Shown in pieces: positions 15,252 through 24,763 of a DNA stretch of 37,266 nt. A program made the position numbers and the translations under genes. Location: NCBI GenBank assembly GCA_020696855.1, contig JAJFMT010000018.1, forward strand, positions 1 through 37,266, written 5' to 3'. Position 1 is the first letter of the stretch; every line of letters begins with the position of its first letter. The stretch is from Pseudobdellovibrio sp. GTDB taxonomy: Bacteria > Bdellovibrionota > Bdellovibrionia > Bdellovibrionales > Bdellovibrionaceae. The notes below the pieces were generated by a model, which did no database searches, was not told the DNA's origin, and was given only the letters and a program-made list of their open reading frames with translations.

Positions 15252-16134
15252 CCTGAGCTGCATTGGCTTCGGTTAGATCAATTTGCAAAGTGCAAACCGC
15301 ATCACCGCAGTGAACGCATGACGATTTTGTAACATCCGCTGCGGGCAAACCTAAGTACATCGGTATTGTCGAAATAAAGCCGGCCTGTATTTGACACACA
15401 TGCTGGCTTCCTAAGTGGCGCACGCCTGACTCGGCCCCGACTTCACTGTCAGTTACATATTCTACGGTCAAATGATCTTTAGAACGTTTTGTAATTGAAT
15501 AAAGATAGTTTCTCTGAAGAAGCTTCATGCACTCTGCGAAGAAAAGATCATAAGCGGAATTTGAGTCCGGCATTTCAGCCAGAATCTTTCCCAGAACAGA
15601 GCTGCGGTTACTGACAAAGCTGAAAGCGCCCATTTCATAGAAATCTTTTTTCTGTAACTGGCGCAGCGAAAGATATGAACACAAATCCGTGATGAACTTC
15701 ATGCTGATCGGCGCGAACGGGTTCAGCATTGAATTTTCTGTTACACCTAATTTTTTAATGGAATCGTGACGTAAACGCCAGCCACCAAAGTGCTCGACGA
15801 AATCAAGTGAAGTAATGGAAGTGCGCTGGCGGCCGAAGGCAGCTTTTCCGTAAATTTCAGGAAGCTCTTTTGACCCATGTTCCATCTTTAACGTCAGATC
15901 TTTAAAATTAATTTGTCCGGTTATGATTTGCTCCGGCTGAAGACTGAAATATTTCGAAAGACTTTCAACGCTTTTTTCGGGAAGAGATTTAGAATTTAAC
16001 TTAAGGTCAATGTAATCACTGAAACTGATACCGACAAGATCGAACCAATCGGTGGAATTCAGGTTGGAGTTCGCGCGCAACCGCTCAAGGGTTTCAGTAA
16101 TAGGATTCTCAATAAAGGCTGCTGTCTGCATCAT
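15235..16134 (-). CDS. HTH-like plus V4R-like domain protein, putative ligand-responsive regulator
   Basis: I start it at ATG 16134 (ATGATG); the frame extends to a TTG at 16170 without a ribosome site. The 299-residue product has an N-terminal segment (about 25-70: STDWFDLVGISFSDYIDLKL...LSKYFSLQPEQI) resembling an XRE-type helix-turn-helix. The C-terminal part resembles the V4R/haem-NO-binding-like fold, with its closing motif CVHCGDAVCTLQI (Cys273, Cys276, Cys281) and an upstream Cys247 that may bind metal. V4R domains bind hydrophobic or aromatic small molecules. The middle is unassigned. It converges on the acyltransferase-like gene, so a regulatory link to that gene's product is plausible but unproven. 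Confidence 0.6.
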   Translation of the reverse strand: MMQTAAFIENPITETLERLRANSNLNSTDWFDLVGISFSDYIDLKLNSKSLPEKSVESLSKYFSLQPEQIITGQINFKDLTLKMEHGSKELPEIYGKAAFGRQRTSITSLDFVEHFGGWRLRHDSIKKLGVTENSMLNPFAPISMKFITDLCSYLSLRQLQKKDFYEMGAFSFVSNRSSVLGKILAEMPDSNSAYDLFFAECMKLLQRNYLYSITKRSKDHLTVEYVTDSEVGAESGVRHLGSQHVCQIQAGFISTIPMYLGLPAADVTKSSCVHCGDAVCTLQIDLTEANAAQATRSF

Positions 16135-16258
16135 CACAGATGATTTCTCACTTTGACGGGCGCAGGTCAAATTTTAAGATCGTTAAAATTTTGTAAAGGC
16201 AGATATTACACCGGCGTCAAAAGGCTGGACGGAGATTCTGAATTCGTTATGATGGGGA

Positions 16259-16726
16259 ATGCAGTTATTTATCGGGTGTGTAGCAGGGGTTTTGGCCACT
16301 CTTGCGATGGATTGTTTAGGGATCTTAACAATTAGAAAGAAATGGATTGATCTTAAAGGCCTGCAGATCGTGCCTTTGCTTTTAGGCCGGTGGGCCCTTT
16401 TATACTTTCAGGCCGGTACTGACATCCGCCTTACTTCGCCGCTGAACAATGAAAAGAAAGTCGGACTTATTCTGCATTACCTTATCGGGATGATGCTGGG
16501 GGGAGTATTTAGCTTACTGCCGTCGCAGGATCTGCAAACGGCTTGTCTCTACGGAATTGCAACGAATGTGTTTCCGTGGCTTTTAATGTACCCGGCAATG
16601 GGGTTTGGGTTTTTCGCAAGCAAGTTACCGGTGCAAAAACCCATTTTGCTTTTCAGCTTCGTCAATCACGTCATGTACGGATTTGCCTTGGGCTTTTGTT
16701 ACCGGTTTATGATTTATACTCTTTAA
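16259..16726 (+). CDS. DUF2938-like integral membrane protein
   Basis: A 155-residue protein with about four hydrophobic segments. Conserved-looking positions agree with DUF2938: a MDCLG near the first segment, LLGRW, GLILHYLIGMMLGG, MYPAMGFGFFASKLP and a final FVNHVMYGFALG. The family is unstudied. The ATG at 16259 follows GGGGA too closely for a normal ribosome site, so the exact start is uncertain. The final 20 bp overlap the end of the convergent GMC gene. Confidence 0.72.
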   Translation: MQLFIGCVAGVLATLAMDCLGILTIRKKWIDLKGLQIVPLLLGRWALLYFQAGTDIRLTSPLNNEKKVGLILHYLIGMMLGGVFSLLPSQDLQTACLYGIATNVFPWLLMYPAMGFGFFASKLPVQKPILLFSFVNHVMYGFALGFCYRFMIYTL

Positions 16727-18713
16727 TGATCTGCTCTTTTGCTTTTTCAGAAACCATTAACGTCGGAAGCATAATAAATAAACCCGGAATGTCGGCGAAC
16801 ACTGATGCATCGACAACGCGTAAGCCCTTCATGCCATGAACTTTGAAATTATTATCAACGACGGCCATCGGATCGCTTGCAAGACCCATTTTACTTGTAC
16901 ATGAAGCATGGTGGCCCCACGATTCTTTCATAATCCACGATTTTAAGTCAGCATCGCTCTTTACATTGTCGCCCGGGTAAACCTCGCGTTTGTGAAACAC
17001 GAATCCCATTTTCTTATTAATTTTTCTGGCAACTTTTAATCCTTCTAACACGGCATCTAGATCTTCTGTTAATCCGCCCTGCATTTCGCTGAAGTAATTA
17101 AAATTAATTCGAGCAGGCTCACGCGGATCATCTGATTTTAATGTGACCCGTCCTGCATGATTTTTCGTATGGCCTTTTAAAATAGCCCACGTAAAGTAGC
17201 TTGGGTCTCCGGCTTTTTTCGGGGTCGTATCGTTTGAGTAATTCGGGTAGTACCCTTTAAAGTATCCCGGCACACCGAAGATCGCCAGATCAGGAGATTC
17301 CTGCAAATAAGACGATTTTCTGATAAGAGTCAGAGCCAGACCGTTTGTTCCGTAAAGATGCTGGCCTTTGTTTTTAACGTATTCCTTCCAGCACGGATCA
17401 CTTTCGAAATTGTTGTTTCTTGCAAAGGTACAATCTTTGATAAGACCTAAAGAGCGCTGCAATTCACTGATAACAGTAACTTCGTAACGGTCCTGCAAGT
17501 TGCGGCCTACACCAGGCAGATGTTTTACCAACGGAACGCTGGACGGTATCGCGGCAGAGTCGCCCACTCCTGAAAGCATGAGTAACTGCGGAGTATTGAA
17601 AGCTCCGCCGGCTAAGATAACTTCTTTTGCAGCGTAAGCTTTCTTTCTGACGTAACTTGATTTTGCCAAATGCTGATTTTTAACATCCGCTTTATACGCA
17701 TGGGCACCCTCAATAAATTCGATACCGACTGCTTTTGTTTTATCATTCTGATCAAACAGAACGCGAGTACAAAGAGATTCAGATTTAATGAATAATTTAT
17801 TTTTAAACTGTCTTTCTGTTTCTAAAATATACTCTCTGACGCCTTTACGGACGCCGTCAGTTGCGTTGAACGGCATATTGAACACGCCAGGATATTTATT
17901 ATCAACATAACTTCTGAAGTTAGGATTTAAATGCAGGTTTGGATTTGATTTTAACTGATCTGCAAGATCTTCCCAGCGCATATTCGCGATGTTATCGATT
18001 GTATCTAAAATATTTTCGTTCGCATCGACCTTTAAAGCTTTTAGCGCCATCACTGTTAGAAACGGATCTTTTAAAAGTGTTAGCGGATTTGCCTGACTTA
18101 AATGAAGCCAGCCGCCGTTTTCTTTTTGCATTCTGGTATAGCGGTCGAACATGGCGTTGTGATTCCACGACTGATCGCCCGTGGATCTAACAATTGAATT
18201 CCAGTCCTGATGATCAGGGTAAAGACTGATAAGGGCATTAACGCGTGTTGAACCGCCTAAACCCGCGGCGCGAGGATAGTAAACACCCTTTTGCCCGGGA
18301 ATAAATTTCGAATTTAAGGCTTCGAATCTTCTGTAACCCCCGGCTTCGTTGTAACGCTGAACAAAGTAAGACCAATTTAAAAGTGCATCGTCACTGGCTT
18401 TCGCATGAAAGGCCGGCGTTTCTGCAACAGGGTTTGTCTTTTCACTGCTGCCTGCCTCTAAAAGAAGAACTGAAAATCCTTCACGGGCTAAACCCGCAGC
18501 AAGAGGGCCTCCGCCTGCTCCTGAACCTACGATGATAAAATCGAATTTGTCGGATTCATTAACTTGCCAACCTTGTTCAGACTTCGAAGATGGTAAACGC
18601 TCACCGACGACTCCGGTGAGGGTTGTACAGCTGGTGTAAGCTGCTGTCGCGGCAGTTGCTGCGGCTGCTTGTTGAATAAATTTTCTACGGTTAAGCTTTT
18701 TGTGCTTTGCCAT
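16707..18713 (-). CDS. Tat-exported GMC-family flavoprotein dehydrogenase
   Basis: A 668-residue protein with a twin-arginine signal (RRKFIQQ at 9-15, then an Ala-rich stretch to a Cys near 29 that could be lipidated). FAD binding is shown by FIIVGSGAGGGPLAAGLA (about 59-76) and Glu86. AGLGGSTRVNALI and GAFNTPQLLMLSGVG are the two GMC signatures, and WGHHASCTSKMG holds the catalytic His pair. The usual second catalytic Asn/His (in VNP or ANP before the C-terminus) appears replaced: the region reads ADIPGLFIMLPTLM. Family members oxidise alcohols, sugars, choline or sterols. It is the last gene of an operon with two cytochromes, 26 bp after the preceding gene, so it probably reduces c-haem rather than oxygen. 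Substrate is unknown. Confidence 0.87.
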   Translation of the reverse strand: MAKHKKLNRRKFIQQAAAATAATAAYTSCTTLTGVVGERLPSSKSEQGWQVNESDKFDFIIVGSGAGGGPLAAGLAREGFSVLLLEAGSSEKTNPVAETPAFHAKASDDALLNWSYFVQRYNEAGGYRRFEALNSKFIPGQKGVYYPRAAGLGGSTRVNALISLYPDHQDWNSIVRSTGDQSWNHNAMFDRYTRMQKENGGWLHLSQANPLTLLKDPFLTVMALKALKVDANENILDTIDNIANMRWEDLADQLKSNPNLHLNPNFRSYVDNKYPGVFNMPFNATDGVRKGVREYILETERQFKNKLFIKSESLCTRVLFDQNDKTKAVGIEFIEGAHAYKADVKNQHLAKSSYVRKKAYAAKEVILAGGAFNTPQLLMLSGVGDSAAIPSSVPLVKHLPGVGRNLQDRYEVTVISELQRSLGLIKDCTFARNNNFESDPCWKEYVKNKGQHLYGTNGLALTLIRKSSYLQESPDLAIFGVPGYFKGYYPNYSNDTTPKKAGDPSYFTWAILKGHTKNHAGRVTLKSDDPREPARINFNYFSEMQGGLTEDLDAVLEGLKVARKINKKMGFVFHKREVYPGDNVKSDADLKSWIMKESWGHHASCTSKMGLASDPMAVVDNNFKVHGMKGLRVVDASVFADIPGLFIMLPTLMVSEKAKEQIIKEYKS

Positions 18714-18739
18714 TTAATTTGCCCTCTTCAAAATTTTAA

Positions 18740-21055
18740 CTAACGGCAACGGGTTGCCGTCTTCGGTTCTTCAAATTCACATTTCGGTAACAGGTCATAC
18801 ATAATTGAGGAAGAAACTGGACATTTGTCAGATATTACATCCCTCGCCAGCTGGATAGCCTCAGATTGAGCCACTCCTGAATTTTGAATGTCTCGTGCTA
18901 GTTCGTTTTCGTTTACAAGCTGATTCAAGAAGCCAAGAATTTTCGGGTTATATTCTTTCATCCATTTTTCGCGTGGGATCTTATGGCTGGATAAAAAGAA
19001 ATCCGGTGGCATCGGTATTTTCTTATTATTAACATCGTCTGTACCGCACAGACGCATTTTCAGCCGGTACATCATGCGCGGGGCACAAAGTTCAATGCGC
19101 TGACACAATTCTTTATCTGTGTAGCTGACATTATTTAATCCAAGAAAATTGACGGGCGCACCTTCGCTGTTTCGGTGGCATTCACGGCAGTTATTTTTGA
19201 TTAAATTAAAACCGGGGTGAAGTCCGTCAACAAGGTCAGGCAGCAGCCCGGTATTTAATTCAGCAGGGAGACCATGCCTTACAATGTCTTCCACTGCGAT
19301 CTTTTGACCGGAGAGATCATAAAAAGATTTCATGAGCGTGAAGCGGCTGAAAGAACCTTCAGAAGTTTTAAGAGACTGCACCCAGTTGTCGATCAGCTGC
19401 TGAAGGCGGCGTGATTGATCTGCGAGGGCCGAGGTAGCTTCGCCCGTACTTAAATTGATCTCAACATCAGAAAGCGAAAAGCCCTTTGGCGTGCGCAAAG
19501 AAATCTGATCTTTTGATTTTAAAGTCAATCCGGCAGTGCCAGAACTTAAATTAAATTTTGCAGTTAACCCTGTCGCGGTCAGCTCTTCGCCTGAGGATTT
19601 GAAAGTAAATTTTGATACGGTGGCCTCTGTCGCTTCAGAGTGCAAAAGTACAGAAAAACTAAAAGCGTTTTCAGGTGTCTCTTTGCAGTTGATAGACAAG
19701 GAGTCCTGAATTCTTTCGACGCTGCAAGAAGACCGTAACCTCGTTTTTACATCTGCCGCAGAAGTGCGGTTTAACCAGTTATCGATTTCGATAATGTCTT
19801 GCTGGGTAAACTCTTTACTGAGTCCTTTTATGAGCCTGTTGCCGTGAACGGGATCCGGGCCTGATGAAGACCAAACCTCTGACGGATTTCTTGGAACCAG
19901 CGGTTCAAATGCCGCAGGAATTTTTGACTGGGCCAGAGACTCAGCTGCTGTTGAGAATTGCTTTTTGAAATTCTCAAGACCCAAAGGAGAGTTTTCAGTT
20001 ACATCGCGAAACGGGTCGCGGTCAGGAATGTCGGCGCTTAAAATGCTCAGACCCGCAGGCCACGTTTTTTGCCAAGAAGATTCAAACTCATTCATCCAGT
20101 TAGTAATTTCAGTGTTATTTGCAAACAGATGACTGCGGTTCAAACGCAACTGCAAAACACCGGATAGCAGCGATTTCCTGCACACGTCGCCGGCGCATAA
20201 ATCCTTCCAGATATTTTGATAGACAGGAAGAAGATTAGCCTGATCAGTTGAAGTGTCCAGCCGGCTTGTGAAACTTTGGTCTGCTGTGATTTGCGTTCTG
20301 AAATAATGATCTTTTCCCAGCACTCTTAGCAGTTCGTTTGAAACAGCCGGGCTGGCATTGCTTTCGCTCCAGGGAGCTTTCGCGAAAATCGGCGCCTGAT
20401 TCTGATGGCAGCCCAGGCATAAACCGCGGGAAGCATAGCGCACTTGAGGAACCTTACCTGCAGCGTAGTCACTTACAGTCTGGTATTCAAACCGGCCCAG
20501 TACTTCATTGTAAGAAATAATCTCTAAGGCTTCGGCTTTTTCATTGTAGCCTGCGTAAAATTTATTTTTTAAATTAAGTGTAAGCTTCGAATTGCTTTCC
20601 GATTCGCCATCAACACCAATAACCACCCGCGGAAACTTAAAGTACAAGTCAGGGTTAGACGGAGTTGGCTCTGCACGAATGGCGGCGTCACGCTGAAGCG
20701 AACGGCCCATAGGGAACAGTGTTGAAACAATACCTGAAGAGTCACTGCTGTTCACTTGTTTACCCGTGTAGGCTTCCAAACGTTCCAGGAATTTATCGAT
20801 TGGAAACGGAATGTCGTAAACGTAGCGGTTATTTTCTTTTTTTGAAAAAACGATATCAAAGTTAGATCTGCCATAAGGCGGAAGATCAATTGGCGAAGCG
20901 GTATTGACCTGGGCATTGACTGCCGTTTCTGAGTTTGCAGAAGAAGGGGATCTTTTAGCTGAGTTCTGAAGCACGAACTCAAGCCCCAGGCTCAGCGAAA
21001 CCATTGTGAAAAGTAGCAGCGGTAATGCTAACGAGTTTTTGAGCCGTCGAAGCAT
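18740..21055 (-). CDS. Membrane-anchored cytochrome c-like protein with two haem motifs
   Basis: A 771-residue protein with one N-terminal hydrophobic segment (about 9-27), either an anchor or an uncleaved signal. There are two CxxCH motifs: CLGCH (Cys213, His217) and CRECH near residue 640, the latter followed by SEGAPVNFLGLNN. The wide separation suggests two haem domains flanking a middle beta-rich region that I cannot assign. It is likely to transfer electrons from the GMC enzyme encoded just downstream. The start overlaps the end of the upstream gene by 28 bp, so translation is probably coupled. Confidence 0.8.
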   Translation of the reverse strand: MLRRLKNSLALPLLLFTMVSLSLGLEFVLQNSAKRSPSSANSETAVNAQVNTASPIDLPPYGRSNFDIVFSKKENNRYVYDIPFPIDKFLERLEAYTGKQVNSSDSSGIVSTLFPMGRSLQRDAAIRAEPTPSNPDLYFKFPRVVIGVDGESESNSKLTLNLKNKFYAGYNEKAEALEIISYNEVLGRFEYQTVSDYAAGKVPQVRYASRGLCLGCHQNQAPIFAKAPWSESNASPAVSNELLRVLGKDHYFRTQITADQSFTSRLDTSTDQANLLPVYQNIWKDLCAGDVCRKSLLSGVLQLRLNRSHLFANNTEITNWMNEFESSWQKTWPAGLSILSADIPDRDPFRDVTENSPLGLENFKKQFSTAAESLAQSKIPAAFEPLVPRNPSEVWSSSGPDPVHGNRLIKGLSKEFTQQDIIEIDNWLNRTSAADVKTRLRSSCSVERIQDSLSINCKETPENAFSFSVLLHSEATEATVSKFTFKSSGEELTATGLTAKFNLSSGTAGLTLKSKDQISLRTPKGFSLSDVEINLSTGEATSALADQSRRLQQLIDNWVQSLKTSEGSFSRFTLMKSFYDLSGQKIAVEDIVRHGLPAELNTGLLPDLVDGLHPGFNLIKNNCRECHRNSEGAPVNFLGLNNVSYTDKELCQRIELCAPRMMYRLKMRLCGTDDVNNKKIPMPPDFFLSSHKIPREKWMKEYNPKILGFLNQLVNENELARDIQNSGVAQSEAIQLARDVISDKCPVSSSIMYDLLPKCEFEEPKTATRCR

Positions 21056-21861
21056 GCGTTAGCACTTTCTTTAGTTTGAGGAGAGTTACTTTCTAATGAC
21101 ACGTTAAAAAGGAAGATTTTGTTGCTGTAAACTTTTCCGATATACAGACCCGGATGTACCATGCGGTATTCTTCAGTGATGCTCATTTGCTTTCGGGTGA
21201 TAAATTCGTCACGCATAGCTACGTAATGAGAAAAATCATCCGCAAAATTTCCGTCTGTAACATGCGACTCTTTTCTGGCATCAATCTGACTGATGCCGCA
21301 ATACGTGTTCATTGGGAACAATGCGAGTGAGCCCACAGGCAGTTGCAAGAGTGTCTGCGCTTCTATCTGGCCAAGATCATTCTTCGGAAGAAAACGTTTG
21401 CCCTTCCAGATCATTTCATACAGACAGTCTTCATTTTTTTGGCAAAGAGCAGCGACTGCTGTGGCTAAAGCCCCTTCGAGTTTAAGATTTTTCAGGATCT
21501 TCTTCTTCACCGACATAAACACATTAGATTTTTGTAAAACTGTACCTTTATAATCACCCTGAAGCGGCGGGCCCGATTGCAAACGCGCATACAGCTGGTT
21601 AAATTCTTCTGCCGTTAAAGATTTAAGTGACTCTGCTGTTATTGATGCCAGAGTCAATTTGTTCAGTGGCGCCAGTCTTTCAATAAGCGCGAAATCAGCT
21701 TTTGTGTTGTAGAATTTTTCTTCGCCTTTTTGATCTTTTTCGGCCTGTACGTTCCGCACGAAAGTTAGCTTTGAGGAGCCAATTTGTTTTTCAACGACCT
21801 GAAAGTTCGCCGCTTGCAAAGAAAAATGAAACAACAGAGTGAGCAAAACCGGCTTTATCAT
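21028..21861 (-). CDS. Periplasmic protein of the cytochrome-GMC operon
   Basis: A 277-residue protein with a signal peptide ending SLQAA. The mature part is mixed helix and strand, with Cys pairs (ALCQKNEDC, NTYC, ANAC) that may form disulfides. It has no CxxCH and no recognised family. It starts with an ATGA overlap with the cytochrome lipoprotein gene and overlaps the next gene by 28 bp. It is locked into the operon and is probably a structural or assembly partner of the cytochromes. Confidence 0.8.
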   Translation of the reverse strand: MIKPVLLTLLFHFSLQAANFQVVEKQIGSSKLTFVRNVQAEKDQKGEEKFYNTKADFALIERLAPLNKLTLASITAESLKSLTAEEFNQLYARLQSGPPLQGDYKGTVLQKSNVFMSVKKKILKNLKLEGALATAVAALCQKNEDCLYEMIWKGKRFLPKNDLGQIEAQTLLQLPVGSLALFPMNTYCGISQIDARKESHVTDGNFADDFSHYVAMRDEFITRKQMSITEEYRMVHPGLYIGKVYSNKIFLFNVSLESNSPQTKESANACFDGSKTR

Positions 21862-24458
21862 AACGTCACCATGAAAGCCTTTAAGGCGCGCTTTTCTTCT
21901 TCGCTGAGATTCGTTTTAAAATTATGCCCACTGTTTTCTACGTCGCTGTTTTCACAGGTTTGGTACACGGCAGATAACACGCGTAATGCCGGCAGCAGCT
22001 GCTGTGATGAAAGTTTTGTTCCCGGGTTCAGGGCAGGGAGGATACTTTTAACAGCAGCAGCTAATTGCTGAGCCAGCGAAGAATTATTTTTAAATTTGTT
22101 ATTCCAGAAATTCTGATAAGCCGCTTCGCCCGCAGCCTCAAGCAGGGAAGCTGAGTAAAGCAAATCATAACTTAATGCTTTGAAATCGAGATTGGCGATA
22201 GCATTTAGAGGAATCCCCGCGGGTATTTCAAGAATCTGATTTTTTAAGCCCAGCGGGATTTTTACAGGGACATCAATTAAAGCAATTTTTTTACGGCGGT
22301 TCTGGGGCGGCATCAAAAGCTCGTCCACCGATTTTTCAAAAAGTTGAAGTCTTCCCATAACACTCGGGTCGAAGTGTATATCGCAAGTATTTTTTTTCTG
22401 AGGATCCAGTTGTTTGCCATCGAGGGTGGATTTTACAACCTGCTGCGCCGGTTTTGGCAAAGATCGTACGTTTCCGCAAATTTCCGGGCCTACAGAATTG
22501 TTATGCATGAACGGTGCGTGCGCCCATACACTGAGTAAAGAAATATTACGGTAGTAGCCACGTCCCCCGCCGGCCGGACGACCCATCCGGTCTGTCGTGG
22601 CAGCCGGAAGCGCTTTATAAGAATCAGAAGAAAAGCCCTCCCAAACACGGCCGCTCATATGATTGGAATGCAGCGACCGGCACTTGTATGTTCCGGCCTC
22701 TTCGGCAGAAATGGATTTGTCATTTCCCAGCCAGTCTTTTCTGATAACCTCACCGGTTTGCAGCTGTACCACTTCATGGTAATCCGTATTGTCAAAATTA
22801 TTCTCATTCGCGCTGAGGTTTTCTTTTGAACTGAAGTTTTGCGATGAGTGGCATTTGGCGCAGTTATTTGAAAAGATTTTACGGCCCTTTTCAATACTGC
22901 CGGATCCATAGCGGGTTTCTACAAAACGTCTGAACCGGTCTTCTTCAACGGCGTCACTCGCATTGGGTGGAATAAAGTTTTGCCCTGACGAATCTTTTAC
23001 ATTTTTAAGCGCATCTTTCAAATCTGTCGGACGGCGTGAAACAAGATAACTGAGAATTTCATCTACGCGGTCTTCATTCGCGCGAAAGCTTGCACAGTCC
23101 TGCCGGCATTGAGCAATATCAAAAGGAGTTTGGCCATAATTGCGGGCAGAATAATCAAGTTCTTTCAAATCAGTCAGGTGGTTCAGCCAGCACTGCTCTG
23201 CGCACATTCCGGTATTTAAATAAACGCGCTGAACGGCAAGATCGTATCCAACAGAATCTTCACCGCCTTTTAAGATATGCGGCACCTGCATTTTTTTTGT
23301 TTCAAGCTTCCAGTATTTATAACCGGCAGCAACACTGTTTTGATTTTTATATAAAACTTTACGGCACGTGTTTGCATCTGCTTCGTTGCACGAACTGACT
23401 TCGTTCCATCTTGTAACCGTGTCTTCAAAAAGCGGGCGCGCAGGAAAGTTAGTGATGGCATTAATAGTTCCGGGGTTATTAACGAAGTCGTGCGGAATCG
23501 CAGAGGTGTCGACAGTGCCGGGCCGCGCATGGGTAAAAAGCTGTGACTCCAGTGTATTTTCACTCATACCTGAGGCCAACAGTTTTGAGACGTTCAAATA
23601 CTGATTTCCGGTTTCGCCCTTGATATTGGCCCATGACGGATGGTTAACATCCACCGGTGGATTCAACGGATCGAAAGAGGCATGGCAGGAAGCGCAGGCT
23701 TTTCCGATTCTGAATGGAGGCTGAATAGAATTATTGATTCCTTCGCGAATCATTTTTTCGCTGTAACCCTGCCAGCCGCCGATCGCGCGCCAGCGTTCAG
23801 CATTGAAGGAAGGGTTCGGAAATTTTCTGTAGCCAACAGCTCCTGCTGATGTGCCGAACTGAAGCTCACAGCGGTTTTCACGGATGTTACCGGCGATTTC
23901 ATCTGCGGCTTTAACAATTTTGTCGTCGCAAGAAGGGTCGCGGTAAGTGGTTTTTCTGCGGAGCGAATTTAAAAGCTCTTCGTCTCCGCTGCAGTACTCC
24001 CACCCGAAGGTGTCGGCTAAGGTGACGCTGTTGCCGTTGAAACGCTTGCCTTTTTGGTCACAGTCTTTACCGGGGACGCAACAATCGGGATCATTAATTA
24101 GTCCCCAAACCTGAAAACGCGAATCATGCATAGATGAAGCAAATGACTGGTTCCAGTCAAGCGCAACACCGAACTTTTGCGGAAACACGTAAGCATGGTG
24201 ACGTTCATTAGGAGCTGATTTAAACCAAATCGCACGGCCAGCGAGTTCTTTAATCAGTTGCTCATCAGGAATTTTTCCTGAAACAAATTTTCGGTTCAGC
24301 GATTGGTCATAGCCATCAAGACTGAAATGATCGGTTAAAAGATTTTCTAAAGCTGGATAAGAAGCCGGCGAACGGAATATTTCTATGGTTGTGCAAGAAC
24401 TTGCAAACATTGCAAAGAGTGAAAAAAACAAAATGATGTGCGCAACATTAAGTTTCAA
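21858..24458 (-). CDS. Lipoprotein cytochrome c with two haem motifs
   Basis: An 866-residue protein starting at a TTG (24458) with GCGAG a few bases upstream; no ATG gives an intact signal. The signal ends in a lipobox (FASSC, Cys22). CASCH (Cys255, His259) and CAKCH (Cys533, His537) are two c-haem sites. The second is preceded by the usual GRKIFSNN and followed by a long region with RGYYRNISLLSVWAHAPFMHNNSVG. That phrase is typical of di-haem cytochromes and peroxidase-like proteins in which the spacer binds near the haem. Many other Cys occur (for example DCC and CRQDC). It is first in a four-gene operon with the GMC enzyme and probably faces the periplasm from a membrane lipid anchor. Confidence 0.82.
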   Translation of the reverse strand: MKLNVAHIILFFSLFAMFASSCTTIEIFRSPASYPALENLLTDHFSLDGYDQSLNRKFVSGKIPDEQLIKELAGRAIWFKSAPNERHHAYVFPQKFGVALDWNQSFASSMHDSRFQVWGLINDPDCCVPGKDCDQKGKRFNGNSVTLADTFGWEYCSGDEELLNSLRRKTTYRDPSCDDKIVKAADEIAGNIRENRCELQFGTSAGAVGYRKFPNPSFNAERWRAIGGWQGYSEKMIREGINNSIQPPFRIGKACASCHASFDPLNPPVDVNHPSWANIKGETGNQYLNVSKLLASGMSENTLESQLFTHARPGTVDTSAIPHDFVNNPGTINAITNFPARPLFEDTVTRWNEVSSCNEADANTCRKVLYKNQNSVAAGYKYWKLETKKMQVPHILKGGEDSVGYDLAVQRVYLNTGMCAEQCWLNHLTDLKELDYSARNYGQTPFDIAQCRQDCASFRANEDRVDEILSYLVSRRPTDLKDALKNVKDSSGQNFIPPNASDAVEEDRFRRFVETRYGSGSIEKGRKIFSNNCAKCHSSQNFSSKENLSANENNFDNTDYHEVVQLQTGEVIRKDWLGNDKSISAEEAGTYKCRSLHSNHMSGRVWEGFSSDSYKALPAATTDRMGRPAGGGRGYYRNISLLSVWAHAPFMHNNSVGPEICGNVRSLPKPAQQVVKSTLDGKQLDPQKKNTCDIHFDPSVMGRLQLFEKSVDELLMPPQNRRKKIALIDVPVKIPLGLKNQILEIPAGIPLNAIANLDFKALSYDLLYSASLLEAAGEAAYQNFWNNKFKNNSSLAQQLAAAVKSILPALNPGTKLSSQQLLPALRVLSAVYQTCENSDVENSGHNFKTNLSEEEKRALKAFMVTL

Positions 24459-24763
24459 GGGTCTCGCTTCCGATCAAAAATAGTGAATTAATTCCTTAGC
24501 TTAAGTGTATTTTAGAATGGCTCTAAATCATACGGGACTGGCTGTTTGTCGAAGACTTTAAATCAAGTGAAAACGTCTGCGCGAATGAGTAAAAAAATTT
24601 TCTGTTTTTTCGGTGAAAACAGCTTAACTTCACGGGACCTCAGTCCAGCAACAAAGGCGGATCGAATTGAGAATTTCAAGGAAAAAATTATGAAACCTCC
24701 TGAAAAAAGTGATCAGAAAACCAGTCAGTGAAAAAAGTTTGATCAGTCGAAAACGTGCCACTT

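Noticed and set aside
24602..24622. Hairpin CTGTTTT/AAAACAG as an intrinsic terminator
   Set aside because: On the minus strand a T-run follows only after four A bases, and no gene ends there on either strand.
24546..24731. 61-codon plus-strand frame in the divergent intergenic region
   Set aside because: It starts at TTG, has no ribosome site, and its Lys/Ser-rich sequence fits translated AT-rich noncoding DNA.
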